From positions 2,057 through 30,532 of the forward strand of contig DHLV01000157.1 in the NCBI GenBank assembly GCA_002405445.1: 28,476 bases of DNA, written 5' to 3'. The position numbers were made by a program, and so were the translations under genes. The DNA is from Flammeovirgaceae bacterium UBA4659 (GTDB taxonomy: Bacteria > Bacteroidota > Bacteroidia > Cytophagales > Cyclobacteriaceae). The notes under the pieces are model-generated. The model was not told the DNA's origin, did no database searches, and saw nothing but the letters and a program-made list of their open reading frames with translations. Shown here one piece after another: positions 1 through 6,844 of this stretch (the stretch's first letter is position 1; each line of letters opens with the position of its first letter).

Positions 1-878
1 AATGCCCACGGTGTGGCAGGAAAAAACCCGCCAGATTGCTGAATGGTGACGCCCGCTGAATATAACGTGCCATTTTCTCCAGGGGTAGCGGTGCTTCCCC
101 AGTTGTCGGCAGATGAGCCGGAGTAGGTAGAGAAGATCAACAGCGGATCAATTGTGAGGAGTTTGCAGTGATCAAATCCGGCAGGAAAAGAAAAGGAGAC
201 AATATTTCCTTCAACGCGATACTCACTCGGCACAGGATGCTTTTCGCTATCGTTCCCATGATATGAAAATGGTTTGAGTTCGGTAAGCGTACCCACGGAT
301 GTAATCAACCGCAACGTGCCTTGTACTTTTTCTAACCGGTCCAGGCCGCAGTATTCTACTTTTATTTGGCTCGGATCGGCTTCAGGTTTTACGATGAAGT
401 CATATTTGAGATTACCCCCAACCGATGAGATGCGGAAATCAATACCGTCATAAACATTCGTGTAAACAATAGTGCCATACCCCAATGCATGGCTCGCCCA
501 TTTGCATGAATCACGGCCTAAAAAATAGTTGTGATAGCCTTCAAGGAGTTGAGCCGGCTGTGCCTTGGCGAGTGGATTTGAACCAACGAGGTTCATTTCA
601 AAATAATGTCCATCAATGCGATCTCCGGACGCGTGCCCGTCAGATTCATTGAAGGCCCCATGGGTTGCAAGGTGTTGTCTTTCCATCTCCGCCATGTCGA
701 GCAACAAAATGGAAAAGCCTTTTGCAGATACGCCTACGTGCCCCCCGGGCACTTGTGCCCGAAAATCAATGTTGCCATCCCACTGGCCTTTGTTTTGAAT
801 GTAACGAAGCCCTGTATTGTCTTGCGAGAGCGCACGGATTGAAAAAAGCGAAAGTAGAAAGAGCAAACGCATTTTCAT
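1..878 (-). CDS. Secreted T9SS/gliding-type surface protein, N-terminal part (cut by window edge)
   Basis: An open frame of 292 codons with no stop runs from an ATG at 878 off the left edge, so only the N-terminus is visible. It starts with a signal peptide (MKMRLLFLLSLFSIRALS, then QDN). The segments I read include FIxNKGQWD-like 'YIQNKGQWDGNIDFRAQ', 'YHNYFLGRDSCKWAS', 'GIDFRISSVGGNLKYDFIV' and 'IDPLLIFSTYSG' followed by 'ADNWGSTAT'. These are characteristic, from memory, of the N-terminal domain (DUF7948, earlier grouped with SBBP-repeat proteins) of large Bacteroidota proteins that end in a gliding-motility-associated or type IX secretion C-terminal domain. The rest of the protein and any sorting domain lie outside the window. 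A second ATG at 872 is an alternative start and fits the very short leader after the -7 box better. Cell-surface or extracellular location is inferred; no enzymatic role is visible. Confidence 0.85.
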   Translation of the reverse strand, partial: MKMRLLFLLSLFSIRALSQDNTGLRYIQNKGQWDGNIDFRAQVPGGHVGVSAKGFSILLLDMAEMERQHLATHGAFNESDGHASGDRIDGHYFEMNLVGSNPLAKAQPAQLLEGYHNYFLGRDSCKWASHALGYGTIVYTNVYDGIDFRISSVGGNLKYDFIVKPEADPSQIKVEYCGLDRLEKVQGTLRLITSVGTLTELKPFSYHGNDSEKHPVPSEYRVEGNIVSFSFPAGFDHCKLLTIDPLLIFSTYSGSSADNWGSTATPGENGTLYSAGVTIQQSGGFFPATPWA

Positions 879-884
879 ACACAG

Positions 885-892
885 CAAAGATA
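885..892 (-). promoter_or_regulatory. Bacteroidota -7 box for the truncated surface protein
   Basis: Read on the minus strand this is TATCTTTG, a perfect match to the Bacteroidota -7 consensus TAnnTTTG. It lies 6 bases before the first ATG (878) and 12 before the second (872). No TTG sits at the usual 19-21 base spacing upstream, so the -33 element is weak or absent. Confidence 0.5.
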
Positions 893-1548
893 CCAAAATT
901 TGAACCTCGGTGATGCATGATCAATACATCAGTTGGAAGGCTGAAGATGTTGGTGACCACCGCCAGGATGGTAATGCCAGCCCCATGCAGTGCAAATGAT
1001 CTGTTCGGTCAAGTATATCGTGTAAAAAAACGGATGTTCATTATTAGCTGAAGTATAGAATGCCGGCCGGCAGATCAGAAATAGACGGTCGTCAGGTTGA
1101 GCCAGGCGAAACCTCGTTTGCGGTGTTCCGGAATGCCCACCCACCGGTTCTTGGGTCTGGTGGGGAGCATCGGTGACAATGATTCGCTGCTGCATGATAT
1201 GGGTTGAAATGACCCCACCGGACGAACATCATGCATTTCTTTCTTTATCCACGTCCTTTTTCAAAGACATGAATAAGACTCGATCACTGCTCAAAAAAAA
1301 CCATTCAATAACGAGAAGTCATCTCAAAAATACATCACCATGTCTTGTTCAGCCTGCCGAAACCGGGTTTTAGTATCGAATAGCCTTCGACAAGCCTGCC
1401 TGGTAGGCAGGCTCAGGCTAACAAATAAAAATTGATTTTTGACATGGCTTCTAGACAAACGGAGTTTTGTCCTTTGCAGTGTGAGTTGGTGCCTTGTTTG
1501 GTTCGTCTATACCGACCAGAAGGGAACCGTGTGTAGGGTAATGTTAGG
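893..1548. other. Intergenic stretch without a recognisable gene
   Basis: About 650 bases between the divergent promoter region of the surface protein and the end of the M28 peptidase gene. Short open frames exist (for example 929-1195 on the minus strand), but none gives a recognisable protein, a promoter or sensible codon use. The only structured element is the palindromic repeat at 1345-1424. An inverted pair CCCACC/GGTGGG near 1140-1163 and a palindrome GCCGGCCGGC near 1062 are visible but have no clear role. It may be decayed coding sequence; I cannot identify an ancestor. Confidence 0.5.
1345..1424. repeat. Nested palindromic (REP-like) element
   Basis: Outer arms TTGTTCAGCCTG (1345-1356) and CAGGCTAACAA (1414-1424) are complementary apart from one unpaired base. 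Inside is a perfect 9-bp hairpin, AGCCTGCCT (1393-1401), loop GGT, AGGCAGGCT (1405-1413). The bases CTTCGACAAGC before the hairpin and GCTCAGGCTAAC after it look like the two halves of a motif (CTTCGACAAGCTCAGGCT) that I recall as dispersed in many Bacteroidota genomes, here split by the inner palindrome. No T-tract follows on either strand, so a simple terminator is unlikely. Confidence 0.65.
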
Positions 1549-2514
1549 TCATTCAATTACGCTGCCGGAGTCAATCAGTCTGACAACCAAATTCTTTGAA
1601 CTGTTGATAACCGCATTCATATTTTTCAAATCCAGTGCACGCACCTCATCTCCCAACTCATGGTAGTAGGTATAGTTTTTGAAATCGAACGTTGAGATGG
1701 TGTGGCAGGGCACACCGTAGGTTGTGTAGAAAGCGTAATTGTCAGATCTCTTGAATAGCTCATATTCCTTTTCTTCGGGCAGATATTGAACAAACGGAAT
1801 GCCTAACAACTCGTTGCTAACCTGGGCGAAGTTTGATTTGGTGTAACCTGTGATGTATACTCTGTCGGGACCCGTTATCATGGCTTTACCGATCATTTCA
1901 AAGTTGATCATGTATTTGATTTTGATGCCAAGTTTTTTCATCCGTGGTGCCAAGTATTCAGAACCCAGTAATCCACTTTCTTCTGCTGTGAACAAGGCCA
2001 CAATTACGTTTGCGGTAGGCCTTTCGGTTTGCAAATGAGCAGCGATCTGCAATACCGCAGTTACACCGCTGGCGTTGTCGTTGGCGCCATTGTAAACAGA
2101 ATCGATTTGATTCTTTGTTCTGCTTTTGCCAATGTGGTCCAAATGAGCGCCCAGTAAAATATACTCTTTCGCGTCATCGCGTGTGCCAATCAAACCCAGA
2201 ATATTGGCGGTTTGCATTTTTTGAATAACCACGGTGTCGCGGTAATCGCGGAAGAATGGTTTCACGCCAGCATCTTTGAGATAGCCAACGACCCAATCGG
2301 CAGCAAGGTCAAATCCCTTGGTACCAAATTCTCTACCCTCCATTTGATCGCTGGCCAAGGCGGAAATGATGCGCTCGGTTTCGGCAACTGTGATGGGTGT
2401 GGAAAATGATAGAGGTGCTGTGGTGGGGGCGTTGGTAGGAAGATTGGTAGCTTTGCACCCAATCAAAACCACAAGCCCTACCAGCAATCTATAATTGAAG
2501 CGCGCTTTCATCAA
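1549..2514 (-). CDS. M28 family zinc aminopeptidase, lipoprotein
   Basis: Predicted metallopeptidase of 321 residues that would release N-terminal amino acids from peptides at the cell envelope. The N-terminus is a lipoprotein signal (hydrophobic LLVGLVVLIG, then Cys20). The M28 metal and catalytic residues are visible: H124 and D126 in GAHLDHIG, D146 in NGANDNASG, E178/E179 in TAEESG, E206 in NFEMIG (Glu where many members have Asp) and H271 in VPCHTIST. No PA domain or C-terminal extension is seen, so it is a compact member. Its ATG overlaps the stop of the upstream ABC-F gene by 4 bases (ATGA), which suggests co-translation, though no functional link is obvious. The substrate cannot be predicted; glutaminyl cyclase-like activity is a less likely alternative in this fold. 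Confidence 0.88.
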   Translation of the reverse strand: MMKARFNYRLLVGLVVLIGCKATNLPTNAPTTAPLSFSTPITVAETERIISALASDQMEGREFGTKGFDLAADWVVGYLKDAGVKPFFRDYRDTVVIQKMQTANILGLIGTRDDAKEYILLGAHLDHIGKSRTKNQIDSVYNGANDNASGVTAVLQIAAHLQTERPTANVIVALFTAEESGLLGSEYLAPRMKKLGIKIKYMINFEMIGKAMITGPDRVYITGYTKSNFAQVSNELLGIPFVQYLPEEKEYELFKRSDNYAFYTTYGVPCHTISTFDFKNYTYYHELGDEVRALDLKNMNAVINSSKNLVVRLIDSGSVIE

Positions 2515-4160
2515 TTGCTAACAAGCGTTTTGCGTTCTATTTCGCGCAAATTCTCCATCTTCTTATTGCGCAGAAAGCCGTTGATGTCTTCAAAATGTTC
2601 GCGGATGCGCTTGTTCCCAAATTCAAAAACCTTGGTGGCCAGGCCATCCAAAAAATCACGATCGTGGGAAACCAAAATGAGGGTGCCGTCAAATGCTTTC
2701 AGCGCATCTTTCAAAATATCTTTGGTGCGAATATCCAAGTGGTTGGTAGGTTCGTCCAATATCAAAAGGTTAACGGGTTGCAACAACAACTTAATCATTG
2801 CCAAACGCGTGCGCTCACCCCCTGAAAGCATTTTTACTTTCTTATCGATGGCATCGCCACCAAACATAAACGCACCAAGTATGTCTTTGATTTTCGTGCG
2901 GATGTCGCCAAACGCAATTTTATCTACCGTTTCAAACACGGTGTAGTCTTCATCCAACAACGATGCCTGGTTCTGCGCAAAGTAGCCAATCATAGAGTTG
3001 TGGCCCAATTGCATTTTGCCTTCAAAATCAATCTCGCCCATAATGGCCTTCACGAAAGTCGATTTACCCTCACCATTTTTTCCTACCAAAGCGATTTTTT
3101 CGCCACGTGCAATGGTGACAGAAGCATTCTCAAACACCACGTGATCTCCGTAGCGTTTGGTTAATTCCGTTGCAATTACAGGATAATTTCCGGACCGAGG
3201 AGCAGGAGGGAACTTGAGGTTGAGCGATGAAGTATCAACTTCATCCACCTGAATAATTTCAATCTTCTCCAGCATCTTCACGCGGCTTTGTACCTGCAAC
3301 GTTTTGGAGTAAGTGCCTTTGAAACGCTCAATAAATGCAGTGATGTCCGCAATTTCTTTTTGTTGATCTTCAAACTGCTTTTGCTGCTGGTCGCGCCTTT
3401 CTTTGCGCAGTTGCAAGTAGTGAGAATAATTGGTTTTGTAGTCGTAGATGCGCCCCATGGTTACTTCGATGGTGCGGTTGGTGAGGTTATCGACAAATGC
3501 TTTATCGTGACTGATTACGATCACGGCCTTGGCATTTGTTTTCAAGAATTCTTCGAGCCATTGCACCGATTCAATGTCCAAATGGTTGGTAGGCTCATCG
3601 AGTAAAATCAAATCAGGCTTCTGTAAAAGAATTTTTACTAACTCAATGCGCATGCGCCACCCTCCGCTAAACTCGCTGGTAGGGCGAGTAAAATCACTGC
3701 GCAAAAAGCCCATGCCCATCAGTGTTTTCTCCACCTCGGCATCGTAGTTGATTTCCTCAATGGAATAATACTTCTCGCTGAGTTCTGAAACTTGTTCAAT
3801 GATTTTGGCATACTCGTCCGATTCGTAGTCGGTACGCGTTTCCAGTTGTTTGTTCAGCTCTTCGATCTGCGACTTCATAGTCAACACGCGACTGAAGGCC
3901 TTGCTTGCCTCTTCAAATACCGAGCAATTGTCATCGGTGAGAAGGTGCTGGGGCAAATATGCGATTACGGCATCTTTTGGGGCCGATACCTTGCCGCGTG
4001 TAGGCTTGTTTACACCCGCCAAAATCTTTAACAAAGTAGACTTGCCGGCTCCGTTTTTGCCCATTAAGGCAATTCGGTCGTCTTCGTTGATATTGAACGT
4101 AATGTCGCTAAATAGTACCGTGCCGCTAAATTCTACGGCCACATTGTCAACTGAAATCAT
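2511..4160 (-). CDS. ABC-F family ATPase (YheS-like, ribosome-associated)
   Basis: A soluble protein of 549 residues with two ATP-binding cassettes and no membrane segments, the hallmark of ABC-F proteins that act on the ribosome. Cassette 1 has Walker A GKNGAGKST (34-42), signature FSGGWRMR (164-171) and LILLDEPTNHLD (from 184). A charged helical linker (about 250-300) contains KERRDQQQKQFEDQQKE and SRVKMLEKIE. Cassette 2 has Walker A GKNGEGKST (360-368), signature LSGGERTR (445-452) and LLILDEPTNHLD (465-476). The FSGGWRMR signature and linker resemble YheS more than EttA or Uup, judged from memory. Antibiotic-resistance ABC-F proteins share this layout, so a role in drug protection cannot be excluded. 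It is first in a two-gene unit with the M28 peptidase. Confidence 0.92.
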   Translation of the reverse strand: MISVDNVAVEFSGTVLFSDITFNINEDDRIALMGKNGAGKSTLLKILAGVNKPTRGKVSAPKDAVIAYLPQHLLTDDNCSVFEEASKAFSRVLTMKSQIEELNKQLETRTDYESDEYAKIIEQVSELSEKYYSIEEINYDAEVEKTLMGMGFLRSDFTRPTSEFSGGWRMRIELVKILLQKPDLILLDEPTNHLDIESVQWLEEFLKTNAKAVIVISHDKAFVDNLTNRTIEVTMGRIYDYKTNYSHYLQLRKERRDQQQKQFEDQQKEIADITAFIERFKGTYSKTLQVQSRVKMLEKIEIIQVDEVDTSSLNLKFPPAPRSGNYPVIATELTKRYGDHVVFENASVTIARGEKIALVGKNGEGKSTFVKAIMGEIDFEGKMQLGHNSMIGYFAQNQASLLDEDYTVFETVDKIAFGDIRTKIKDILGAFMFGGDAIDKKVKMLSGGERTRLAMIKLLLQPVNLLILDEPTNHLDIRTKDILKDALKAFDGTLILVSHDRDFLDGLATKVFEFGNKRIREHFEDINGFLRNKKMENLREIERKTLVSN

Positions 4161-4311
4161 GCTTTCGAAAAATAAGCCGCAAAGATAGGACTATCATCGA
4201 AATGATTGTTGCGATTTCCAGATAACGTTTTCGAGATTTCAACCGAAAGTTGGTTTGATATTGTGCGGCATTCAAGTGCGAATTTGTATTTTGCTTGCAG
4301 ATAAAGTAAAC

Positions 4312-5226
4312 ATGCCGCTGCTAGAGGTAAACAAGATTTCGAAGAAGGGTTTAGGCACCTTTCAACTCAAAGACGTTTCGCTTGCGTTGGAACCCGGACA
4401 GCGCTTGGCGCTGGTGGGCGAGACAGGCTCTGGCAAAAGCACCGTGATGAAAATCATCGCAGGCTTGGAAGATGCGGATGCAGGCACCGTTGCGCTTGAT
4501 GGCGGACCCGTGACAGGTCCATCTGGCGTTTTGGTAGCAGGTCATCCGCGGATCGCTTACTTGCCTCAGTATTTTGAGCTGCAGAAATTTTTGCGTGTGG
4601 AACAGGTGTTGGAGTATTCCAACCACCTCTCAGCCACTCAAGCCAACAATCTTTTCCGTTACTGTAAAATCAATCACCTTCTTACTCGCAAAACAGACGA
4701 ACTTTCCGGAGGCGAGCGCCAGCGCATTGCATTGTGCCGACTGCTGATATCCAATCCACGCTTGTTATTGTTGGACGAGCCGTTCTCGAACCTCGACCGC
4801 ATCATGAAGCAAACATTGAAAGATGTACTCAGTGAAATTGAGCAGCAGCTGAAGATCACTATTATTCTCGTCTCGCACGATCCACAAGATACGTTGGCAT
4901 GGGCAGATTGGATGTTGGTGTTGAAAAACGGAAAAGTAATCCAACAAGGTACTCCCGCTGATTTGTATCGAAATCCGAAAAATGAATATGTGGCTGCGTT
5001 GTTGGGAGATTACTCCGTGAGCGGAAAAAACAAACATATCACGCGACCCGAAGATTGGAGAATCGAGAAGAACAAAAATGGTAACGGCAGGGTAGAAGCG
5101 ATAGCGCTGATGGGCAGCTACCACTTGGTGCGTGTAAAAAAGGGAAGTGACACGATTGCGGTATATTCGCAAAACCCAAAACTAAAAATGGGCGATACGG
5201 TTAAATTAGAACTAAAAAAGAAGTAG
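4312..5226 (+). CDS. Orphan ABC transporter ATP-binding protein (PotA/FbpC-like with TOBE-like tail)
   Basis: ATPase subunit of 304 residues. The start at 4312 (MPLLEVNKIS) is preferred: the frame is open from 4255, but the extra 19 residues are not part of an ABC fold. Motifs: Walker A GETGSGKST (36-44), Q-loop YLPQYF (about 83-88), signature LSGGERQR (131-138), Walker B LLLLDEP (151-157) and switch His189 (VSHDP). After the cassette comes GTPADLYRNPKNEYVAALLG and then ITRPEDW (243-249) in an about 80-residue tail that resembles the TOBE regulatory domain of polyamine, iron or sulfate importers. No permease or binding-protein gene is nearby. The next gene is an agmatinase-like hydrolase, which makes a polyamine link tempting but unproven. 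A sequence TATTTTG about 30 bases upstream of the start is a weak -7 candidate. Confidence 0.85.
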   Translation: MPLLEVNKISKKGLGTFQLKDVSLALEPGQRLALVGETGSGKSTVMKIIAGLEDADAGTVALDGGPVTGPSGVLVAGHPRIAYLPQYFELQKFLRVEQVLEYSNHLSATQANNLFRYCKINHLLTRKTDELSGGERQRIALCRLLISNPRLLLLDEPFSNLDRIMKQTLKDVLSEIEQQLKITIILVSHDPQDTLAWADWMLVLKNGKVIQQGTPADLYRNPKNEYVAALLGDYSVSGKNKHITRPEDWRIEKNKNGNGRVEAIALMGSYHLVRVKKGSDTIAVYSQNPKLKMGDTVKLELKKK

Positions 5227-5231
5227 TGATA

Positions 5232-5285
5232 CCGGATACTGGTTGCCAGTAGCGAGTATCCAGTATCCAGCATCGAGTATCCAGT
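5232..5285. repeat. Short direct and inverted repeat cluster next to a start codon
   Basis: GGATACTGG (5234-5242) is inverted as CCAGTATCC (5260-5268), and the 12-mer CGAGTATCCAGT occurs at 5253-5264 and again at 5274-5285, a period of 21. The cluster fills the gap between the ABC ATPase stop and the ureohydrolase ATG, so it forms the immediate upstream region of that gene. I recall similar 'GTATCCAGTATCCAG' strings between genes in other Cytophagales genomes, but cannot verify this here. Confidence 0.65.
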
Positions 5286-5286
5286 G

Positions 5287-6072
5287 ATGATAAAACTCCT
5301 CGGCATTCCATTCGATGGCAACTCTTCCTACCTGCATGGCCCGGGTCAGGCACCGGGGCGCATCCGACAGATGGAAGCCGAAGGCTCCGCCAACACATTT
5401 GCCGAAAATGGACAAGATATTCGGTCGGGTGTTGCTTATCAAGATCGCGGTAATATCGTATTCGAAGATTTATCGCCTGCCGCTGTTTACCAAACCATCA
5501 AGCGCAACGTGAGAGAGGAAATTGCTGATGGCAGTAAGTTGCTTTGCCTGGGTGGCGATCATTCTGTTTCGTTTCCGATTATCGAAGCCCACGCTGAAAA
5601 ATACCAGCCGCTTCATGTGTTGCATATTGATGCGCACCCCGATTTGTATGAGAACTTTGAGGGCAATCTGTATTCACATGCATCGCCCTTTGCGCGACTA
5701 ATGGAGACGGGCAAGATTGCATCGCTTACACAAGTGGGGATCCGCACCTTTAACACACACCAACGCGAACAGGCCAAACGTTACGGTGTGAAAGTGATCG
5801 AGATGAAAGATTTCAACTTTGATTTTATCGCTGGGTTGCAAACACCGCTTTACCTCTCGTTCGATATCGATGCACTAGACCCCGCCTGTGCACCCGGTGT
5901 CTCGCATCACGAGCCGGGCGGCCTTTCCACCCGACAGGTGTTGCACATCATTCAATCGATCCCCAATCTGATAGGCGCTGATATTGTGGAGTATAACCCC
6001 GTACGCGATGTGAACAACATGACTGCCATGGTGGGGTATAAGTTGATGAAGGAAGTGATGGGGAGGTTTTGA
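5287..6072 (+). CDS. Agmatinase/arginase superfamily ureohydrolase
   Basis: Dinuclear manganese hydrolase of 261 residues that would cleave a guanidino compound to urea plus an amine. The six metal ligands are all present: H92 in GGDHSVS, D115, H117 and D119 in HIDAHPD, and D193 and D195 in SFDIDALDP. The stretch YSHASPFARLME after DAHPD is more like agmatinases than formimidoylglutamases, where the substrate loop differs. The usual APGTGTPEPGG is replaced by APGVSHHEPGG, so the specificity is uncertain (agmatine, guanidinobutyrate or another guanidine). The ATG at 5287 is chosen over a GTG one codon upstream. The gene follows the ABC ATPase after 60 bases of repeat and converges on the toxin gene, with 26 bases between them. 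Confidence 0.88.
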   Translation: MIKLLGIPFDGNSSYLHGPGQAPGRIRQMEAEGSANTFAENGQDIRSGVAYQDRGNIVFEDLSPAAVYQTIKRNVREEIADGSKLLCLGGDHSVSFPIIEAHAEKYQPLHVLHIDAHPDLYENFEGNLYSHASPFARLMETGKIASLTQVGIRTFNTHQREQAKRYGVKVIEMKDFNFDFIAGLQTPLYLSFDIDALDPACAPGVSHHEPGGLSTRQVLHIIQSIPNLIGADIVEYNPVRDVNNMTAMVGYKLMKEVMGRF

Positions 6073-6098
6073 ACCCTGACGTCTGCTGGATTTTGTAG

Positions 6099-6443
6099 TT
6101 AATCTAAGTCCAAGATGATTTTCAAATTCTCCCTGACCCTCTCAGCAATTTCGCTGTCCACTTCTCCAACCTTTTTTAACAGGCGTTTATTGTCAATCGC
6201 TCTCACCTGATCGATCATGATATCGCAGTTCTCGTTGAGGCCAAACGTTGATTTCTTCAAATGAACTCTTAGGATTTCGGATTCGGACTTTATGTTGGTG
6301 GTGATAGGGCAAATAACAATTGATGGATGTTCTCGATTTAATAAATCAGTTTGAACGATGATCACGGGTCTGATTTTACCGGTTTCTGTTCCCATTCTAG
6401 GGTTTAAGTCGGCAATCCAGATTTCGAATTGCTTAATCTTCAT
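6099..6443 (-). CDS. MazF/PemK-family mRNA interferase toxin
   Basis: Toxin of 114 residues with the PemK/MazF SH3-like barrel sequence: FEIWIADLNPRMGTETGKIRPVIIVQ in outline, then PSIVICPITTN and IMIDQVRAID. R25 (in KIRPV) and T48 (in CPITTN) fall exactly where the catalytic Arg and Thr of Bacillus subtilis MazF lie. Expected activity is sequence-specific cleavage of single-stranded RNA, giving growth arrest when the antitoxin is lost. It overlaps the 3' end of the antitoxin gene by 11 bases and depends on the antitoxin promoter. Confidence 0.92.
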   Translation of the reverse strand: MKIKQFEIWIADLNPRMGTETGKIRPVIIVQTDLLNREHPSIVICPITTNIKSESEILRVHLKKSTFGLNENCDIMIDQVRAIDNKRLLKKVGEVDSEIAERVRENLKIILDLD

Positions 6444-6663
6444 CGTTTAGCTTTTCAAACTCTGCCAGCACTACCATTGAGTCCTTCGCTACAATTTTAG
6501 ATTCTTTGCTCAACTGTTTTGCAAGTAGCTTACGTCTGTGCAGACGATTATAAAATTCAATTGCTTCATTGATGTATCGATTTCGGTTCTTCTTTACTTT
6601 TGTCACGATTTTCTCAGTTTCCTGAAAAATGTCGTCTTCCAATTTCAATGATAAGTTTTTCAT
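6433..6663 (-). CDS. Antitoxin of the MazF-type pair (ribbon-helix-helix-like)
   Basis: Protein of 76 residues directly upstream of the toxin. The N-terminal 45 residues (MKNLSLKLEDDIFQETEKIV...NRYINEAIEFYNRL) have the beta-strand, helix, helix pattern of a ribbon-helix-helix DNA-binding domain. The C-terminal 30 residues are charged and probably flexible, as in antitoxins that wrap around the toxin. It is expected to repress its own promoter, which carries a palindrome (6682-6707). The start ATG at 6661-6663 is preceded by a purine-rich AAAGGAAAAG, one of the few Shine-Dalgarno-like sites in the window. The RHH assignment is from pattern reading only. Confidence 0.85.
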   Translation of the reverse strand: MKNLSLKLEDDIFQETEKIVTKVKKNRNRYINEAIEFYNRLHRRKLLAKQLSKESKIVAKDSMVVLAEFEKLNDED

Positions 6664-6679
6664 CTTTTCCTTTTTGACT

Positions 6680-6711
6680 CAAAGGTATATACTTTTTGTA
6701 TACACTTCAAA
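6680..6711 (-). promoter_or_regulatory. Toxin-antitoxin promoter with palindromic operator in its spacer
   Basis: On the minus strand the -33 element TTTG (6708-6711) and the -7 element TACCTTTG (6680-6687) are separated by 20 bases, a textbook Bacteroidota promoter. The spacer holds an imperfect inverted repeat, AAGTGTATAC - AAAAA - GTATATACCTT (6682-6707), differing by one inserted base and running into the -7 box. This is the expected position for the antitoxin or the toxin-antitoxin complex to bind and block transcription. The antitoxin start codon lies 17 bases past the -7 box. Confidence 0.75.
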
Positions 6712-6844
6712 TGTTCTGTTTCAACGACAACGAAGGATCAAATAAGTTCATAATTGGCGGATGTTTTGCTTTGAGGTTAAATTTCTATCGGTGGTTGCAG
6801 TTGATTCCATCCCTTTTTCTATCTTGTCCCTGAAACTAATTCTT

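Noticed and set aside
929..1195. Minus-strand 88-residue open frame in the gene-poor stretch
   Set aside because: No recognisable domain, no promoter, and low-plausibility composition; treated as chance or decayed sequence.
5227..5286. Possible CRISPR-like array
   Set aside because: Only two 12-base copies with a 9-base interval and no cas genes; it is a short intergenic repeat.
6761..6844. 28-residue N-terminal extension of the BNR/VPS10-like protein
   Set aside because: The ATG at 6845 starts a perfect signal peptide; the extension would mask it.
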